From Sycon ciliatum (Eukaryota; Porifera; Calcarea; Leucosolenida; Sycettidae), in assembly GCF_964019385.1 (NCBI RefSeq), contig NC_088653.1, positions 11,750,173 to 11,814,172 on the forward strand: a stretch of DNA of 64,000 bases. The letters are read 5' to 3'. The notes below the pieces were generated by a model. That model was not told the DNA's origin. It did no database searches and was given only the letters and a program-made list of their open reading frames with translations. The position numbers were made by a program, and so were the translations under genes. Within the stretch, counting starts at the first letter, position 1. Every line of letters begins with the position of its first letter. Shown piece after piece: positions 23,213 to 34,749 of this stretch.

Positions 23213-25572
23213 TCATGGAGCGAGCGTATGTGGGATGACTGACATCTTGAAAACACTGCGTTGGGGGATGGTGCGGATGTCACTGGGTAGTGCGTTCCAC
23301 AGCTTGGGAGCGGCAACAGAGAACCTAGCCTGACCAGCGCGGCTTGCGGCGGGTGGTACGTGCGCTCCGATGTCCTTCTGCAAGCGGGTACGCCGATCTG
23401 GTGACCTTGAAATCAGTCCACAGAGCCGGTTTCCCGCAATGCCGTGGATGCATCGCCAGGTGAGCAATAGCGCCTTTTGCTTGTGCAGCTCTGAGATTCG
23501 GTAGAGCTCCACCCGTTGGAGCAGAGGTTGAGCAGAGTCGTATGGCCGAGTGCCAAAAACTGCGCGGACCGCTTTGTTCTCAAGCGTCTGGAGATCCGTT
23601 GCTTGCTGGGCAGTTAGACAGAACACGAAACAACTTGATGCGTAGGTCAGATCCGGCATCACCACGGACTTCAAGTAGGTGACTCGGGCCGCCAGGCTCA
23701 AGCATCTCCGAGTCCGCCAGAGGGCACCTACTTTGCGGGACACCTTCGCTGTAATGGCTTTCAGGTGTTGCTGAAAGTTCAGCCCCTCGTCAATGATGAC
23801 GCCAAGGTACTTGGCGCTGGTGACTGTCGGCAGAGCTTGGCTGCGACAGAGGACTGTGACCCGGGGTCCAGCGTCTCTACCAGGGAAGACTGTGAGAACT
23901 TGACTCTTCTTCTCATTCAGAATCAGTCCTCGCTCTTCCAGCCATTCAGCCCAGGAGGAGACTGCGGTGGAGAGCGTACTGGCAACAGCCTGAGTCGTGT
24001 CAGCGCTACAACATACTGCGACGTCATCGGCGAACTGGATCGTGGCTGCGGATTGGGCTACTTGAGGAACATCTCTTGTGTACACGTTAAAGAGCAACGC
24101 GCCGAGTACCGATCCCTGGGGTACACCCCAGCTGCAAGAGGTGATTGTGCTGCTGCTGGCCCCGAAACAAACTCGCTGTGTCCGCTCACTGAGGTAGCTG
24201 ATGAGCCAGCGAAGGGGTCTGCCTGTCACTCCTAAAGCAAACAGGTCCTGAATGAGACGCTCATGACTGACTTTGTCAAATGCCTTCGAGAGATCGAGAA
24301 AGCACACTCCCGATACCTGGCGTCGATCGCGGGCCTCCAGGAGCGTGTCCGTCAGGACAACCAATGCATCTTCTGTTGAGTAGCCATGCCGGTACGCAAA
24401 CTGCGTGTCAGGCAGCGCATGAACACGGGAAAGCTGACCTTGTAACTGGTTTTGTACAATCCGCTCGAGGATTTTCGAAATAATGGGTAGTAGAGATACT
24501 GGTCTATAATTCCCAGGTGAAGCAGGATCTCCCGATTGGAAGAGGGGGCGAACCTCTGCTAGCTTGAAGGCCCGAGGAACGATACCCGATTTCAGGGACA
24601 TGTTGAAAAGTTGGGTGAGGCTTGGTGCGATGATGTCGGCAGTGGCAAGCAGCAACGATCCTGGGACCCCGTCACTACCGGTTGCTTTTCTGGCGTCGAC
24701 TTTACGGAGCAGTTCGTAAACGGAACCTGCATCACTCCCTCGAAAATCCGAAAGGACTTCCCCTCTCAATGGCCCCTGAGGTTCTGCCAATATGGGAGGT
24801 CTATTGGCGTCGGTCACAACTTGATGGAACGTATTGCCGACCTCTTCAACGTCGCATGTAGGATCCGGTTGTGCTCGGGTACGACCTGTAAGGCTGTTGA
24901 TGAGCTGCCAGAGCTTACGAGGGTTTGCAGATGCACATTGACATGTCTGATGAGAATACGAGTTTCGTTTGCGCCGAATCGCGTTAGATGCCTGCGTCCG
25001 AGCCAGTTTGAATGCACGGTGAAGTGCCATATCTTCGGGGTTCCGGAGCCAGCGCGTGTGCAGCCTATTCCGTGCCCTGATGAGGTGATACGTCTCACGG
25101 TCGGACCATGGAGGTAGAGGCTTGCGGCGCGGTGGTACAGTCTTCATAGGAGCATACCTGTCCAGGACAGTCATAAAGCGCGAGTGCCAATCATGCCACG
25201 TATCATCCACGCTTGACGACTGTGGAAGGGAAGGGAAATGCTGAAGTTCTTGCTCCAGAGCGATTCTGAACTCAGGGATACTTATATTCCGAATCCGCCT
25301 GGCCTGCTTCGATTGAGTCTCTGCACGAGGAACTGAAATGTTCAGGTTGGCGAGCACAGCGCTGTGATCACTGATCAGACAAGGTATCACCCTGCAGCTG
25401 GATACCATCTTCCTGTCCGTGAGGACAAGGTCAATAAGGGTGCCTTTCGGCGTACTTGGAGTGATGCGCGTCACTGCATCCACGCAGTTGGTTAAGTCGA
25501 ACGTGCAGCACAGGCTCTGTAGATGGGTTCGCTGATGATTGTGGTGATTAGCGGACAAGTCCACATTGAAAT
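23213..25572 (-). CDS. LINE polyprotein: endonuclease C-terminal part and reverse transcriptase
   Basis: A 783-codon frame. It opens in the endonuclease C-terminal region (DLSANHHNH, then SDHSAV, the conserved SDH motif). The reverse transcriptase follows: DARKATGSDGVPGSLL, NYRPVSLLPIISKILERI, FLDLSKAFDKVSHERL, WGVPQGSVLGALLFNVYTRD, and the catalytic FADDVAV at about 24018-24035. The C-terminus has the typical ARFSVAAPKLWNALPSDIR motif. It reverse-transcribes its own RNA at the nicked target. The real start lies upstream in another frame, because one base is missing from a C/G homopolymer at 25573-25576. Otherwise the frame is intact. Confidence 0.85.
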
Positions 25573-26085
25573 CCCCAACACCGCTAAAGATGTGGCTGAA
25601 GAGCCAGCACTATGCATGGCACTTTCTAAATCAGTCCAAAACTCCACGGATGTGTCAGGGGGCCTGTAGGCGCAACCGACACGGTGATGCTGTCGATGTA
25701 TCTGTACGTCAACCCACACCAGCTCTAAGCCGCTTACGCTTAGATCTGGGCGCGGTTTGATTGGCAGGGTGGATTTGTAATAGATACACGTGCCGCCACC
25801 TCGCCTGCCGCTGCGATCGGTCCTTGTGAGGCTGTATCCAGGAATAGCTACTTCTCCGTCACCAATAGTGCTGTCCAGCCAGGTTTCGGCCAATCCAAAA
25901 ATATCAAAGTCCTGCACCCGGAGGAGTGCCGTTACTTCATCTACTTTGTAGCGCAAGCTACAGACATTAAAAAAACCTAGTCTAAGCGTTCGGGTATCCT
26001 GGGCGCTCACTAGGCACCAGCGGATTATGTCGGCATAATTATTGGCATAATTTGGTGGTTGAAAATTTGGAGCATAATTTGGCAT
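25565..26085 (-). CDS. LINE apurinic-type endonuclease N-terminal part
   Basis: Minus-strand frame with LRLGFFNVCSLRYKVDEV, the catalytic-site segment FGLAETWLD, RTDRSGRRGGGTCIYY, VWVDVQ and GCAYRPPDTS. This is the order of the exo/endonuclease/phosphatase fold of LINEs. It leaves the correct frame at 25573-25576, just before the expected GDFNVD motif, which appears in the next frame (reverse transcriptase entry). The first ~20 codons are low-complexity N/Y/A from AATTATGCC words and may not be coding. The break may be a real mutation or a homopolymer sequencing error. Confidence 0.75.
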
Positions 26086-26470
26086 CCTCTCGGAGGTAGG
26101 AGCATAACTACACGATTATACCACAGTTCTAGGATGTAGGCGTGTGCAATGCACCTGATCAGTGCTGGTGGTCTGCATGGTAAAGGGTTCAGAGGTCATG
26201 CAGATGCAACGCAGGGTAGAAATCATGGCAGTACATTATTGTATGCTCAAACTCGTCTTCTTCAAAGTCCTTTCTCACACTGATACAGTACATGTAGCAG
26301 AAGATGCGAGTGAATCAGCCTTTATCAGGTATCCTGTGCATGGGGCGGACGAGATAGTGACGGGTAGTCCGCAAAACTCCGCGTACATATGCCGTACATG
26401 TACATTATGATGCATGTTACGAAGTCATGGATTTGAGCAGCCATGACTGTGCAGGCTATGGATATTGCTC
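26086..26470. other. No recognisable gene
   Basis: Contains loose AGCATAAT words (26070-26110), then unique sequence with short open frames. Confidence 0.4.
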
Positions 26471-26789
26471 TAAATAAATTGAGGTACAGTTGATGTTCGG
26501 TCATGATGGAAGGAGAGGTGGAGTTACGGGAGAGATGAGCTGATTGTTCGCAGGGTGAGGATGACATCGGTTGGACGAATTACGAAGACAGTTGAACTGT
26601 TTCAACATGATCATTTTCAAAGGTAACTCAAACTAATTCGGCAATGAAAAAATCTCTTTACAAAAGAAGTCATCGAATGAATAGAAGAAGTAATGTTTTC
26701 TCTTTTCCATGTTGATCTCTAGGCTAGCATGCATGGACACCTTGGTATGGGGATACTCATGTAACATTTTGTTGTACTTATGGCCACTT
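26471..26789. repeat. Dispersed repeat, copy 2 (continues at 27065-27140)
   Basis: Matches 11110-11420 in direct orientation. The homology resumes at 27065 after a SINE insertion, giving the same TTTGAGGCTCCATAAGTACA end as copy 1. Confidence 0.75.
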
Positions 26790-27064
26790 TTTTCCAACCG
26801 TGCTGCGACCCACAGTTAATTGGGAACTCGTGGCCTGGCATGAGTAAAACATGGATGTGGCAAATGGGATTTAGGTCTTTAGCCTATGGTTGGTGGATCT
26901 GATCTATCCTCCTCCACCGTTTAGGAGCCGCATCTGACGCCTGATCATGGGGTGGTGGCGTCCCACGGAAGCGGATAGGTGGTTCTTGACCAGGGTCCTG
27001 AGGAAGTTGTACGACTCCTTGTTCTTGATCTGCCCTGTACGCGAACCCGTCGAATTTTTTTGAA
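26790..27064 (+). mobile_element. 5'-truncated SINE, copy 1
   Basis: Flanked by a 12-bp target duplication (TTATGGCCACTT at 26778-26789; TTATGACCACTT at 27065-27076, one mismatch) inside a dispersed repeat. It shares the body CCACAGTTAATTGGGAACTC, GTGGCCTGGCA and AGGAGC.GCATCTG, and the tail CGCGAACC.GTGAATTTTTTT, with the SINE at 54132-54450, but lacks the tRNA-like head. Small non-autonomous retroelement, no protein. Confidence 0.75.
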
Positions 27065-27140
27065 TTATGACCACTTGCAAGTACGAAAAAGGCACAATTT
27101 TCCAAACTTTGAGGCTCCATAAGTACAACAAAGTGAATAG

Positions 27141-28650
27141 TCCATCAGCCAGTGGTGCCAAAGTGAGTCCCCGGTTGCACTTACAAATCGAACACCTGGA
27201 ACTGACATCAATCGACAGCAAAAGCATCACTGAATCCGACCTGCCTACTTTTCCTGGCGAAACTCTTGCACTCCTTTTGCAGTGTGCCTTGGAAGTTCGA
27301 CAAATGTCTTCTTCTTCATCAGCCATTACGAGGTTTTCCATCCGTTTTATCAGGACATCCAATGCGCCTTCAGCAAAAACGTGGAGTTTTGTCAACGTTT
27401 GGTGTGGTTTTCCGTGGCGATCGACTTAAAATCGCGAAATAAATCGCCGTCGATTTGAGCAGAGGTGAGTTGGCTTGGAGCACGTACAGATTCAAAAAAT
27501 ATGTGTACATGCGCACCGGGAAGAAGATGAAGATGCTCACCATTTTCAAATAACTAATTCAAAAAACTACATGACTATTGTACTGCAATTGTTGTAGTTA
27601 CTTGTTTGCAACTACAATGGTATCAAGTAGATAATCAAGCGAGGTACAGAGGGATTGATGGCTGATCAAAGCCCAAGGGACCAGCCCGAGGGCTTTGATC
27701 AGTCATCAAGCCCGACTGTACCTCGCTTGAATATGCTTCAGACGATCCCCAACAATTTTTGTGATTTTGAATTCAATCGCTTTATTCTTTGGGTGATCTC
27801 GAGTGTGGTAGATAGTACTTCGAAGTAGTACAACTGTAACTGTACTACTACCTGGTTGCAACATGTTCAAAGCAGCCTTGCCTTTATTTCAACTGTTTGC
27901 TGTCAGCATCCAGAGCCATGGCGTTTGCTAGTTGGTCGTAATGGAGAAGAGAACTGCAGGGCATTCACTCGATGTACAACATGCATCGCCGCAGATTCCT
28001 TACTTTTAGCTCTCCACGTTCCTTATTTTTCCAGGGATCAGGACCTTCCCGGGGCGATTCCATTCAGGGTGGAAGCGTAGATCACTTTTGCCAAACAGTA
28101 AAAAACTACGCTTCAAACCTGCTTGACATGACTCGGGGTGCATACTTCGGAAACCCGAAGGTGGATGATATTCAATACTAGCTCATTGTAATCTTCCTGA
28201 AGGTACATGACTGTATTCGGATGCTCAATTAAATAGAACAGTGAAAGAGATATGTAATGGAACAACACTCTACAAGTAGGCGAACAACAATTTTATTGTA
28301 ATTTGAATCCAGGCACACGTGTAATACGGAAACTGCAATGGTTTACACTGCAAATCTTCTAGATTTGCAAGGTTTTTCCCGTAATTCACAAAAATCTGAA
28401 AGTTCATTCCTGAAACGCGCATGGCACTGGTTAGAGATTGGGTTTAGGTCACAACAATGGCTGTCGATGAAATGCCAAAAATGGTCACTTTGTCGGCTTC
28501 CCCCTGCAGAGCGTGCAAGTCGTTTACTCTTTTTATTTGCGGATTCGGTGTACAGGGTACCTAAACTCCCCAGTGAGGCCAAAATCAAGTATTCGATTTC
28601 TAAGTGCAACAGGGTGCTTGAATTTGACGACTTCTGAGCTCTTGGCTGAT
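27141..28650. other. Unrecognised segment with an imperfect 41-bp inverted repeat at 27634-27730
   Basis: Arms TCAAGCGAGGTACAG...GATCAAAGCCC and GGGCTTTGATC...CTGTACCTCGCTTGA surround a ~14-bp loop at about 27675-27688. Open frames (27856-28080, 28338-28637 on plus; 28343-28714 on minus) are not recognised. A TTATTATTATTATTATT microsatellite closes the segment near 28657-28674. Confidence 0.45.
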
Positions 28651-28675
28651 GGACTATTATTATTATTATTATTAT

Positions 28676-29190
28676 GAAATGACCCAAAGGCAATGTGCCT
28701 ATCGAGGGGTTCATTTGATTGAAAGAACAGTAGATGTAGATGTATGTACAAAGAGAAGTAGGGATTGATGAGGAGAGAAATGGGTAAAATCAACTGCAAG
28801 GTGGCGGAATTCCGTTGATTGCATAAGCATAGTCAGCTGTAAATTTCCTGAGGGCAGCTTTGAACTTATAGAGCGAGGCTTCCGATGTTAGACTGGGGGG
28901 TAAACAGTTCCATAGAATAGCAGTTCGGAACATGAAGAGAGACTTAGACAATGATTTAAATTTGGGAAGAATGATTTTATTTGGTCGTCGCTCACTATTC
29001 GTAATCTTGAAATGGAAATCAGCAAGGTAATCACGATGATGGAAAACATATCTGTGAAAAGTAGTGAGACTGATGATTTGACGACTATAATATGTATCCC
29101 CGGATGCCAAAGCATAATATGAGGATCTTGCGAGCATAATGCGAGAATCCATGAAAGCATAATTCCATGATTTCGCGAGCATAATCCGCC
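28676..29190 (-). pseudogene. LINE 3' end: reverse transcriptase C-terminal relic
   Basis: Minus-strand frame contains RRPNKIILPKF, FRTAILWNCLPPSLTSEASL and YKFKAALRKF, the R-N-x-LP / F-R-x-WN-LP / FK-x-L terminal signature of LINE reverse transcriptases. Upstream (plus 29100-29190) the sequence is an AGCATAAT-motif block instead of thumb-domain sequence, so the copy is 5' truncated or recombined. Confidence 0.65.
29107..29190. repeat. AGCATAAT-motif block, copy 2
   Basis: Five AGCATAAT-like words spaced by 16-24 bp; sequence nearly identical to 11510-11597 including GAATCCATGAAAGCATAATT. Confidence 0.6.
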
Positions 29191-29372
29191 GTATACGCGT
29201 AGTGAGTAGTGCTCACCGGAAAACTGATGGTGGCAGCTCGTGGAGAAAATACCTGAGCGCGTGGATTTAAAGACGATATACATGTAGCAGTGAAAAGTAG
29301 TAATTAGTAAGAAAAAGAACAATCATGACGAGGACTAGCATAGAATCGAGATTACAAGCAGAAGTTTACCGG

Positions 29373-30450
29373 TTATTGGCTTCCTCGCCGACTCCTCACA
29401 CGTTGGGCAAGGCGGTGCATCTCTTTTGCAGATGCCTCATTTGCCCATGCGACTTGGGGGTCGAATGCCAGGACTCTTGCGCTTAATGTGTGCTTGCCTG
29501 ATGCGCGGATGAATCCTTCGTCATCAGGTGAAGAGTGACACCCCTTCCCACGAGAGAGCGGAAATGCCGGCACTCCACGTGTAGCCTCTTCTGCTTGCAG
29601 GGTCGTTGGCGTGGCGACCGGTACAGAATAAGCTGCCTGCCGTACAGGTATCTTAGAGACCCTTGGTGGTCGCTTGTCGCAGTGCTGCTGCTGCTGTTGT
29701 TGTTGTTGGTTCGAGCCCTCTAGTGTGGTTGAACCTTTTGGTGGACATGGTTAGTTGCTATCTGTTGCTTCGCCTGCTATCGCAGCTCCTGGATTTGGTT
29801 CAGTGCCAGTGGGTTCTTGTCTAAGGAGTACATCCGGACTGTCATCCTCTCCGTACGGTCCGCAGCCTGGCCCTGTACGACAGTGGAGTACGAAGTGTGA
29901 TGCGTACGTGTACGTGTAGCATTTGGGCGTGCAGGACAGTCACGTGCTTGGTGGCCAGATACACCACAGCGAAAGCACGTCTATATCTGGTCGCGGTGAT
30001 GTGTACGGTACGACCTTTTCTGAATGCTTATCTTGCAGGGTACACCTTTCTTCAGGATCATTAGCACCCGTCGTACCCCCGTGAGAATTTTGAATTTCTC
30101 AACGTTGACAAATTCGCAATCAATATTGCCGACAATTTCGCCAAATTCCCCCAAATCCGACTCTATGTGGCCCCGATGCAATGCGGCCGGTTCGCAACCA
30201 TAGATGTAAACACGGGTAGCGGACACTGTGCCATCTCCCGGTAGCACGTCAATGCTCTTACCCTCCAACTGCAGATTTGCTGTGACGAGCTTGTCCCTGG
30301 TGGCGAAATCACGCAGGGTCAGAACACAAGACCCGGGCCGGCCGTGCAGGTCGATCTGGAGGACATCTCCAAGCGAGAGACTGCAGGCTTGAATTGCCTT
30401 TGCTACGTCCAGATGCTTCACAGTCTTTGGACACTGAAAATGGACAGCTG
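29373..30450 (-). pseudogene. Zinc-knuckle ORF1/gag-like protein fragment
   Basis: The frame 30421-29981 encodes an RNA-binding-like domain (KLVTANLQLEGKSIDVLPGD, RVYIYGCEPAALHRGHIESD, LTGVRRVLMILKKGVPCKI). One base out of frame at about 29945-29985 follows a CCHC zinc knuckle, CFRCGVSGHQARDC. This order resembles ORF1 proteins of Tx1/L1-type LINEs and ZCCHC3-like domesticated proteins. Further left (29573-29373) a frame with ASGKHTLSARVLAFDPQVAW and an Arg-rich end may be its C-terminal part. The frameshift before the knuckle suggests decay. No reverse transcriptase follows in the expected place. Confidence 0.5.
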
Positions 30451-30917
30451 GCCTGTCCTTGTCAGAGCGCTCAATTGCCTCGGTATTTTCGTATTATGGA
30501 AAAAGGACTTCGGGTCTCAAGGGCACGAACATCTCCTCTCTCAGATAAAGCAATTCACTCGATGCGATTTTCTACATATGGCCCAACTTCTGCGAAAACC
30601 AGGCTTAGGGTGAAAATCATTTTTTTGAGAAAAATGATGTTTTGTAAAAAGGTTGTGTCTCGTGGACGCTCGAGTGCAGTGAAGTGGAACCAAAGAGAAT
30701 CTCGCTTGTTTGAAGAAGTAGCAGTCATGGCAGGAAGGGTTTCAGCAGTCAGGGAAGTCAAAGGGCTTCCGGTAGAATATTCCCTGCTACTCCTCTAGTC
30801 ACAACGAAGAGTTGAGCTGATCGAACGGATTCCATCTCCTTCACTCAGGGATGGCGAAATTTCTGCGCTAGCTGCTGCTTGCGGAAAATGGTGAAGAAAT
30901 CGTCTCCAGTTAGAGTC

Positions 30918-31034
30918 ATGATGGCGATAGCGAGGAGAACCTGGACGACATCGATCCAGCCAATCGAAGAACGGAGATACTAGCTGTTTCTGGGCCTCCC
31001 GCAAAGGGAGCACGCGCAGCAGAGCTCATACATG
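30918..31034 (+). pseudogene. Unidentified open frame, left part (split by the gypsy element)
   Basis: An acceptor-like CAGTTAG precedes an open plus-strand frame (SHDGDSEENLDDIDPAN..., ending ARAAELIH). Removing the retrotransposon joins it in frame to the right part at 36024, giving about 130 uninterrupted codons rich in charged residues with LKSLGDEVLLNARRMSEQIE. I do not recognise the family. It may be a host exon or part of another element. Confidence 0.4.
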
Positions 31035-31479
31035 TGTAGGGTCCTAGCCCTAGCACAACTCTTAAAACGCACACAAATGGCGTAAATCGATAGTGTTGTA
31101 TTATTACTGTAATATTGACAAAGCAATGAAAGAGAGATAGAAAGGCAACTGCCTTCGATGAAACCAAACTATCTACTGGCCTAAAGCTCTAGGTTGAGAA
31201 TGTCTTGGCCAGTAAGGAAAAGGGTGTACATGTGTAGTAATGACATAGTACAGTGACAGTGTGTATATGTCCTATATACAGATACGCTACGGTATAAATG
31301 CCTGGCGAAATACTAGGATGCATGATGGGATATATGCGTACAATCTGGAATCTGAACCGGAAGTAGCGTACACATTATAATTCCGGGAAATGGCCATAAA
31401 AATCAAAGTCACCGCTTATGGAAAACCCAGGAGTGAAAACGGAAAAGTTACAGGTATGGGAACTGCTAAAGTCACCACA
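31035..31479 (-). repeat. 3' LTR of the gypsy element
   Basis: Begins TGTAGGGTCC and ends CACCACA on the plus strand (TG...CA on the coding strand). 445 bp; nearly identical to 35577-36023. Confidence 0.93.
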
Positions 31480-31482
31480 TTA

Positions 31483-31491
31483 CCCCCCTCC
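31483..31491 (-). other. Polypurine tract
   Basis: Plus-strand CCCCCCTCC (coding strand GGAGGGGGG) lies 3 bp from the 3' LTR, the position at which plus-strand DNA synthesis is primed in LTR elements. Confidence 0.8.
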
Positions 31492-31580
31492 TAGAGCACG
31501 ACTCCATAGTAAAAAAAGGAAGAAGAAAAAAATGTGGGTCGTGAGCGACCAGGAATGAGACTGTAGCAGGGACTGCAACA

Positions 31581-33535
31581 CTACTCCAAGACATGTGCCG
31601 GCTTGAGGCGGTCAATGGAGACGGTTACCGGCCGACCCTTTACATCCAGCACAAAATATTTGGCAGATCGACGGAGCACAGCAAATGGACCATCGTAAGG
31701 AGCCTGCAGAGGCCGCCGGACAGCGTCGTTGCGTAGGTATACCCGCGCGGCTGATGCTAAAGCGACTGGTAAATACCCACGTGCGTCGACGTCACGGGTC
31801 GGGATCGGCGTGACACTCTGCATCGCATCCTGCAGTCGGCAGAAGTAGTCCGCACCAGTGGATGGGAGGTCGGACACCGGGGCGGAGGCACCGAGGAGTT
31901 GGCCTGGGAGGGGCAAGGAGGAGCCGTAGACCATCTCGGCCGAACTCAACTGGGTGTCTACCCGGATGGCAGACCGAATGCCGAGCAGAATGACCGGCAG
32001 ATGGTCGACCCAGAAAGCCGGATCGGGTAGAGCGCGGAGCGAGGCCTTGAGCTGGCGATGAAACCGTTCCACCATACCATTGGCCTGAGGATGGTAGGCC
32101 GTGGTATGGAGGTGTTGGCAACCCAAGGCCTGCGAGAGGTGGCGGAACAGGATCGACTCGAACTGCGCACCTCGATCAGACGTGATGGTAGAGGGGATGC
32201 CAAAGCGAGCAATCCATACCGACAACAGGGCCTTGCATACTGATACGGCGGTAATGTCAGCGAGAGGCAGCACTTCAACCCAGCGGGTGCAACGATCAAT
32301 GCAGGTGAGCAGATATGTTGCCGATTGACACGTGGGCAGGGGACCGGCCAAATCAACGTGGATGTGGGCGAATCGATCACCCATAGGGATTGGACATACC
32401 GGAGCTTTGGTGTGGCGGTGGATCTTAGCACGCTGACAGTCAGAGCAGGCACGGGTCCAGTTGGCGACGTCTGCATTCATGCCAGGCCATACGAAGCGAT
32501 CCGCGACTAACTTGCGCGAAGCTTTTATTCCCGGATGAGCAAGCTGATGCAATGACTCAAAGGCGCACTGTCGGAAACCGGGCGGCAGGAACGGCCGGGG
32601 TTTGCCAGTGGACATGTCGCAAACTACTGGGAGGGTGGCGGAGGGAAGAGTCACCTCCCGGAACTGAAGACTGCAGTCAGGTTGGCCGCGCAGTTGGAGG
32701 AGTTCGGCATCCACGGCTTGTGCAGAAGCCAGCGCTGAGAAATCAACTGTCGGCGGTGCGGTGACTGCATGGACGCGCGATAAAGCGTCGGCAACAGGAT
32801 TGCTGGGACCGGACACATAGCGGACGTCAGTAGTGAACTCTGAAATGTATCCCAGCTGACGAGCCTCCCGCGGGGAATGCTTGGAGGACGGAGAACGAAT
32901 GGCATGGGTCAGTGATCGGTGATCGGTGAGTACATGGAAGGGACGGCCTTCCAGGTAGTGCTGGAAGTGCCTAATTGCCAAGTAAACAGCCAGCAGTTCA
33001 CGGCCAAACGTTGCGTAGCGACACTCAGGAGCGGTGAGTTTCTTACTGAAGAAAGCGAGCGGCTGCCATTCCTCATTCACGAACTGCTGCAAGACGGCAC
33101 CCACACAAGTGTCCGAGGCATCGCACATCAAATTTAGTGGTGCGGATGGAATGGGATGCGTGAGCATCACAGCTGATGCGATTGCCGACTTAGCAGCGGC
33201 GAAGGCAGACTCGGTAGCGTCAGTCCAGGGGAAAGCAGAGGAATACTTAGGTTTACCTGCTAGCATGTCGGTGAGTGGACGAACCAGCTGCGCTGCTTGG
33301 GGAATAAACCGCCGGTAGTAGTTTACCATGCCAAAGAAACGCCGGAGTTGCCTCAAACTTGTGGGCCGGGAGAACTCGTTAATGGCCGTGACACGATTAG
33401 GGGTTGGCTGGATGCCGTCAGCGGAAACAACATGGCTAAGAAACTCCAGTGAGTCGGCAGCAAACACGCACTTACTGGGGTTGATGACGAGACCGTGATC
33501 ATGCAACCGTTGTAGGACTTGTCGAACATGCGGTG
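31581..33535 (-). pseudogene. Gypsy Pol, downstream part: RT thumb, RNase H, integrase
   Basis: Open from the point of the RT frameshift to 31581. Visible: RT connection ([33 protein letters not shown]); RNase H with MCDASDTCVGAVL and LTDHRSL; integrase zinc domain H-H-C-C (HPGIKASRKL...CSDCQRAK) at about 32540-32430; catalytic core with VDLAGPLP (about 32365), TSDRGAQFES (about 32180) and NGMVERFHRQLK (about 32085), the D,D,E triad. The C-terminal tail, ending IDRLKPAHVLE, is typical of gypsy integrases. This part is intact by itself but separated from the upstream part by a one-base loss near 33530-33540. Confidence 0.88.
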
Positions 33536-34585
33536 TGTTTCCAGATCCGGACTGGCGATGAGCACATCATCGATGTACACGTAGCAAAATGGTAAATCGC
33601 GCAGGATTTGGTCGATGAACCGCTGGAAGGACTGGGCCGCGTTGCGGAGGCCGAACGGCATGCGGGTGAACTCAAATAGCCCAAACGGGGTGATGATTGC
33701 TGTCTTAGGAATATCCTCCTCGGCAACCGGGATCTGATGATACGCACGGATAAGGTCCAGTTTCGTGAAGAAGCGAGCCCCATTCAGATCTGCTGTGAAA
33801 TCCTGAATATGGGGAATCGGGTATCTATCTGGGACCGTCTTCTGATTCAGTGCACGGTAATCGCCACATGGACGCCAGTCGCCATTAGGTTTAGGTACCA
33901 TGTGCAGCGGACTGGCCCATGTGGACTGGGATGGCCGAACGATGCCCAAATTCATCATGTGCTGGAACTCATGCTTGGCGACATCAAGACGGTCCGGTGC
34001 GAGTCGGCGGGCTTTCGCAAATACTGGAGGTCCACTTGTCTCAATGTGGTGGCTGACGGTGTGCTTGACTGGCTGGTCATACCTGGGTGGCTGGGCGACC
34101 TCAGGGATATCCTCCAGTAATGAGGTGAACGCGGATGGTGCAGCAGGGGGTATAGTACTGATCGGTGGCTCGGGTGTGGCCACGCTGATCGAACCCAGAG
34201 CGTGCAAACTGGTCACTTCATCCCGCAACTCCTGGTGGGCGATGCTCACTTGCAGGTGAAAATGTCCAAGAAAGTCTGCTCCCAGAATGGGTTGCGTTAC
34301 GTCCGCCACAATGAATACCCATGTAAAATGCCGCCGGAGGCCAAAGTCCAAGGTCAGGGAACGTTGGCCATATGTCCGGATAGTGGTGCCATTGGCTGCA
34401 TGGAGGGGAGTAAACTGTGCTGACTGACGTATGTCCGCCCTGGTTGGCGGAACAACACTCACAGCAGCTCCTGTATCCACTAGGTATAGAGCACCAGCAA
34501 TCCGATCTCGGACATGTAGGCGGCTAGAGGTATTCGTACCAGACACTTGCGCCACTAATGTCTGGCTTGCGCGTTTCCCGGCCAA
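33530..34585 (-). pseudogene. Gypsy Pol, upstream part: protease and RT
   Basis: Protease active site LVDTGAAVS near 34465-34480 and an [10 protein letters not shown] flap region. Reverse transcriptase follows: [76 protein letters not shown] and the catalytic [11 protein letters not shown] (33566-33577). The correct frame is lost shortly after this motif (near 33530-33540). The protein overlaps the Gag zinc-finger frame by about 30 bp in a different phase, as expected for expression by ribosomal frameshifting. Neighbours: Gag upstream, integrase downstream. Confidence 0.88.
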
Positions 34586-34749
34586 TAGCTACAGGTATGG
34601 TCGCACTTAAGAGCCTTATCGCCAAACTTAGCATGGTAGCGGCAGAGGTGTGACTTGCGACTATCAGCACGTGCAGGTGAGGCCTGGCGTGAGCGCGCTG
34701 TGTACCGCACAGGCGAGCTGGGTCGGGAGCGCGCACGGGGCGCAGACAA
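34555..34749 (-). pseudogene. Gag C-terminal CHCC zinc motif, separated by an in-frame TAG
   Basis: In the same frame as the capsid part, but after a TAG at 34750-34752. Contains an Arg/Ser-rich linker and CRYHAKFGDKALKCDHTC, the C-x2-H-x9-C-x3-C pattern of CsRn1-type Gag. The stop may be a disabling mutation or, less likely, a readthrough site. Confidence 0.75.

Larger units (their letters stand above)
22816..26085 (-). mobile_element. Nearly complete APE-type LINE (jockey/CR1-like)
   Basis: Minus-strand element of about 3.3 kb with an apurinic-type endonuclease followed by a reverse transcriptase, a ~400-bp 3' UTR and a CAA-repeat tail (complement of the GTTGTTGTTGTTT run at about 22818-22832). 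The same 3' UTR words (CGAAG...AAATAAA before a simple repeat) close the LINE at 36.3 kb and a fragment near 39085-39160, so the three belong to one lineage. No separate ORF1 is seen upstream, and the 5' end merges with AGCATAAT-type words. Confidence 0.8.

Noticed and set aside
23765..24483. Plus-strand open frames up to 156 codons
   Set aside because: Antisense shadows of the LINE reverse transcriptase.
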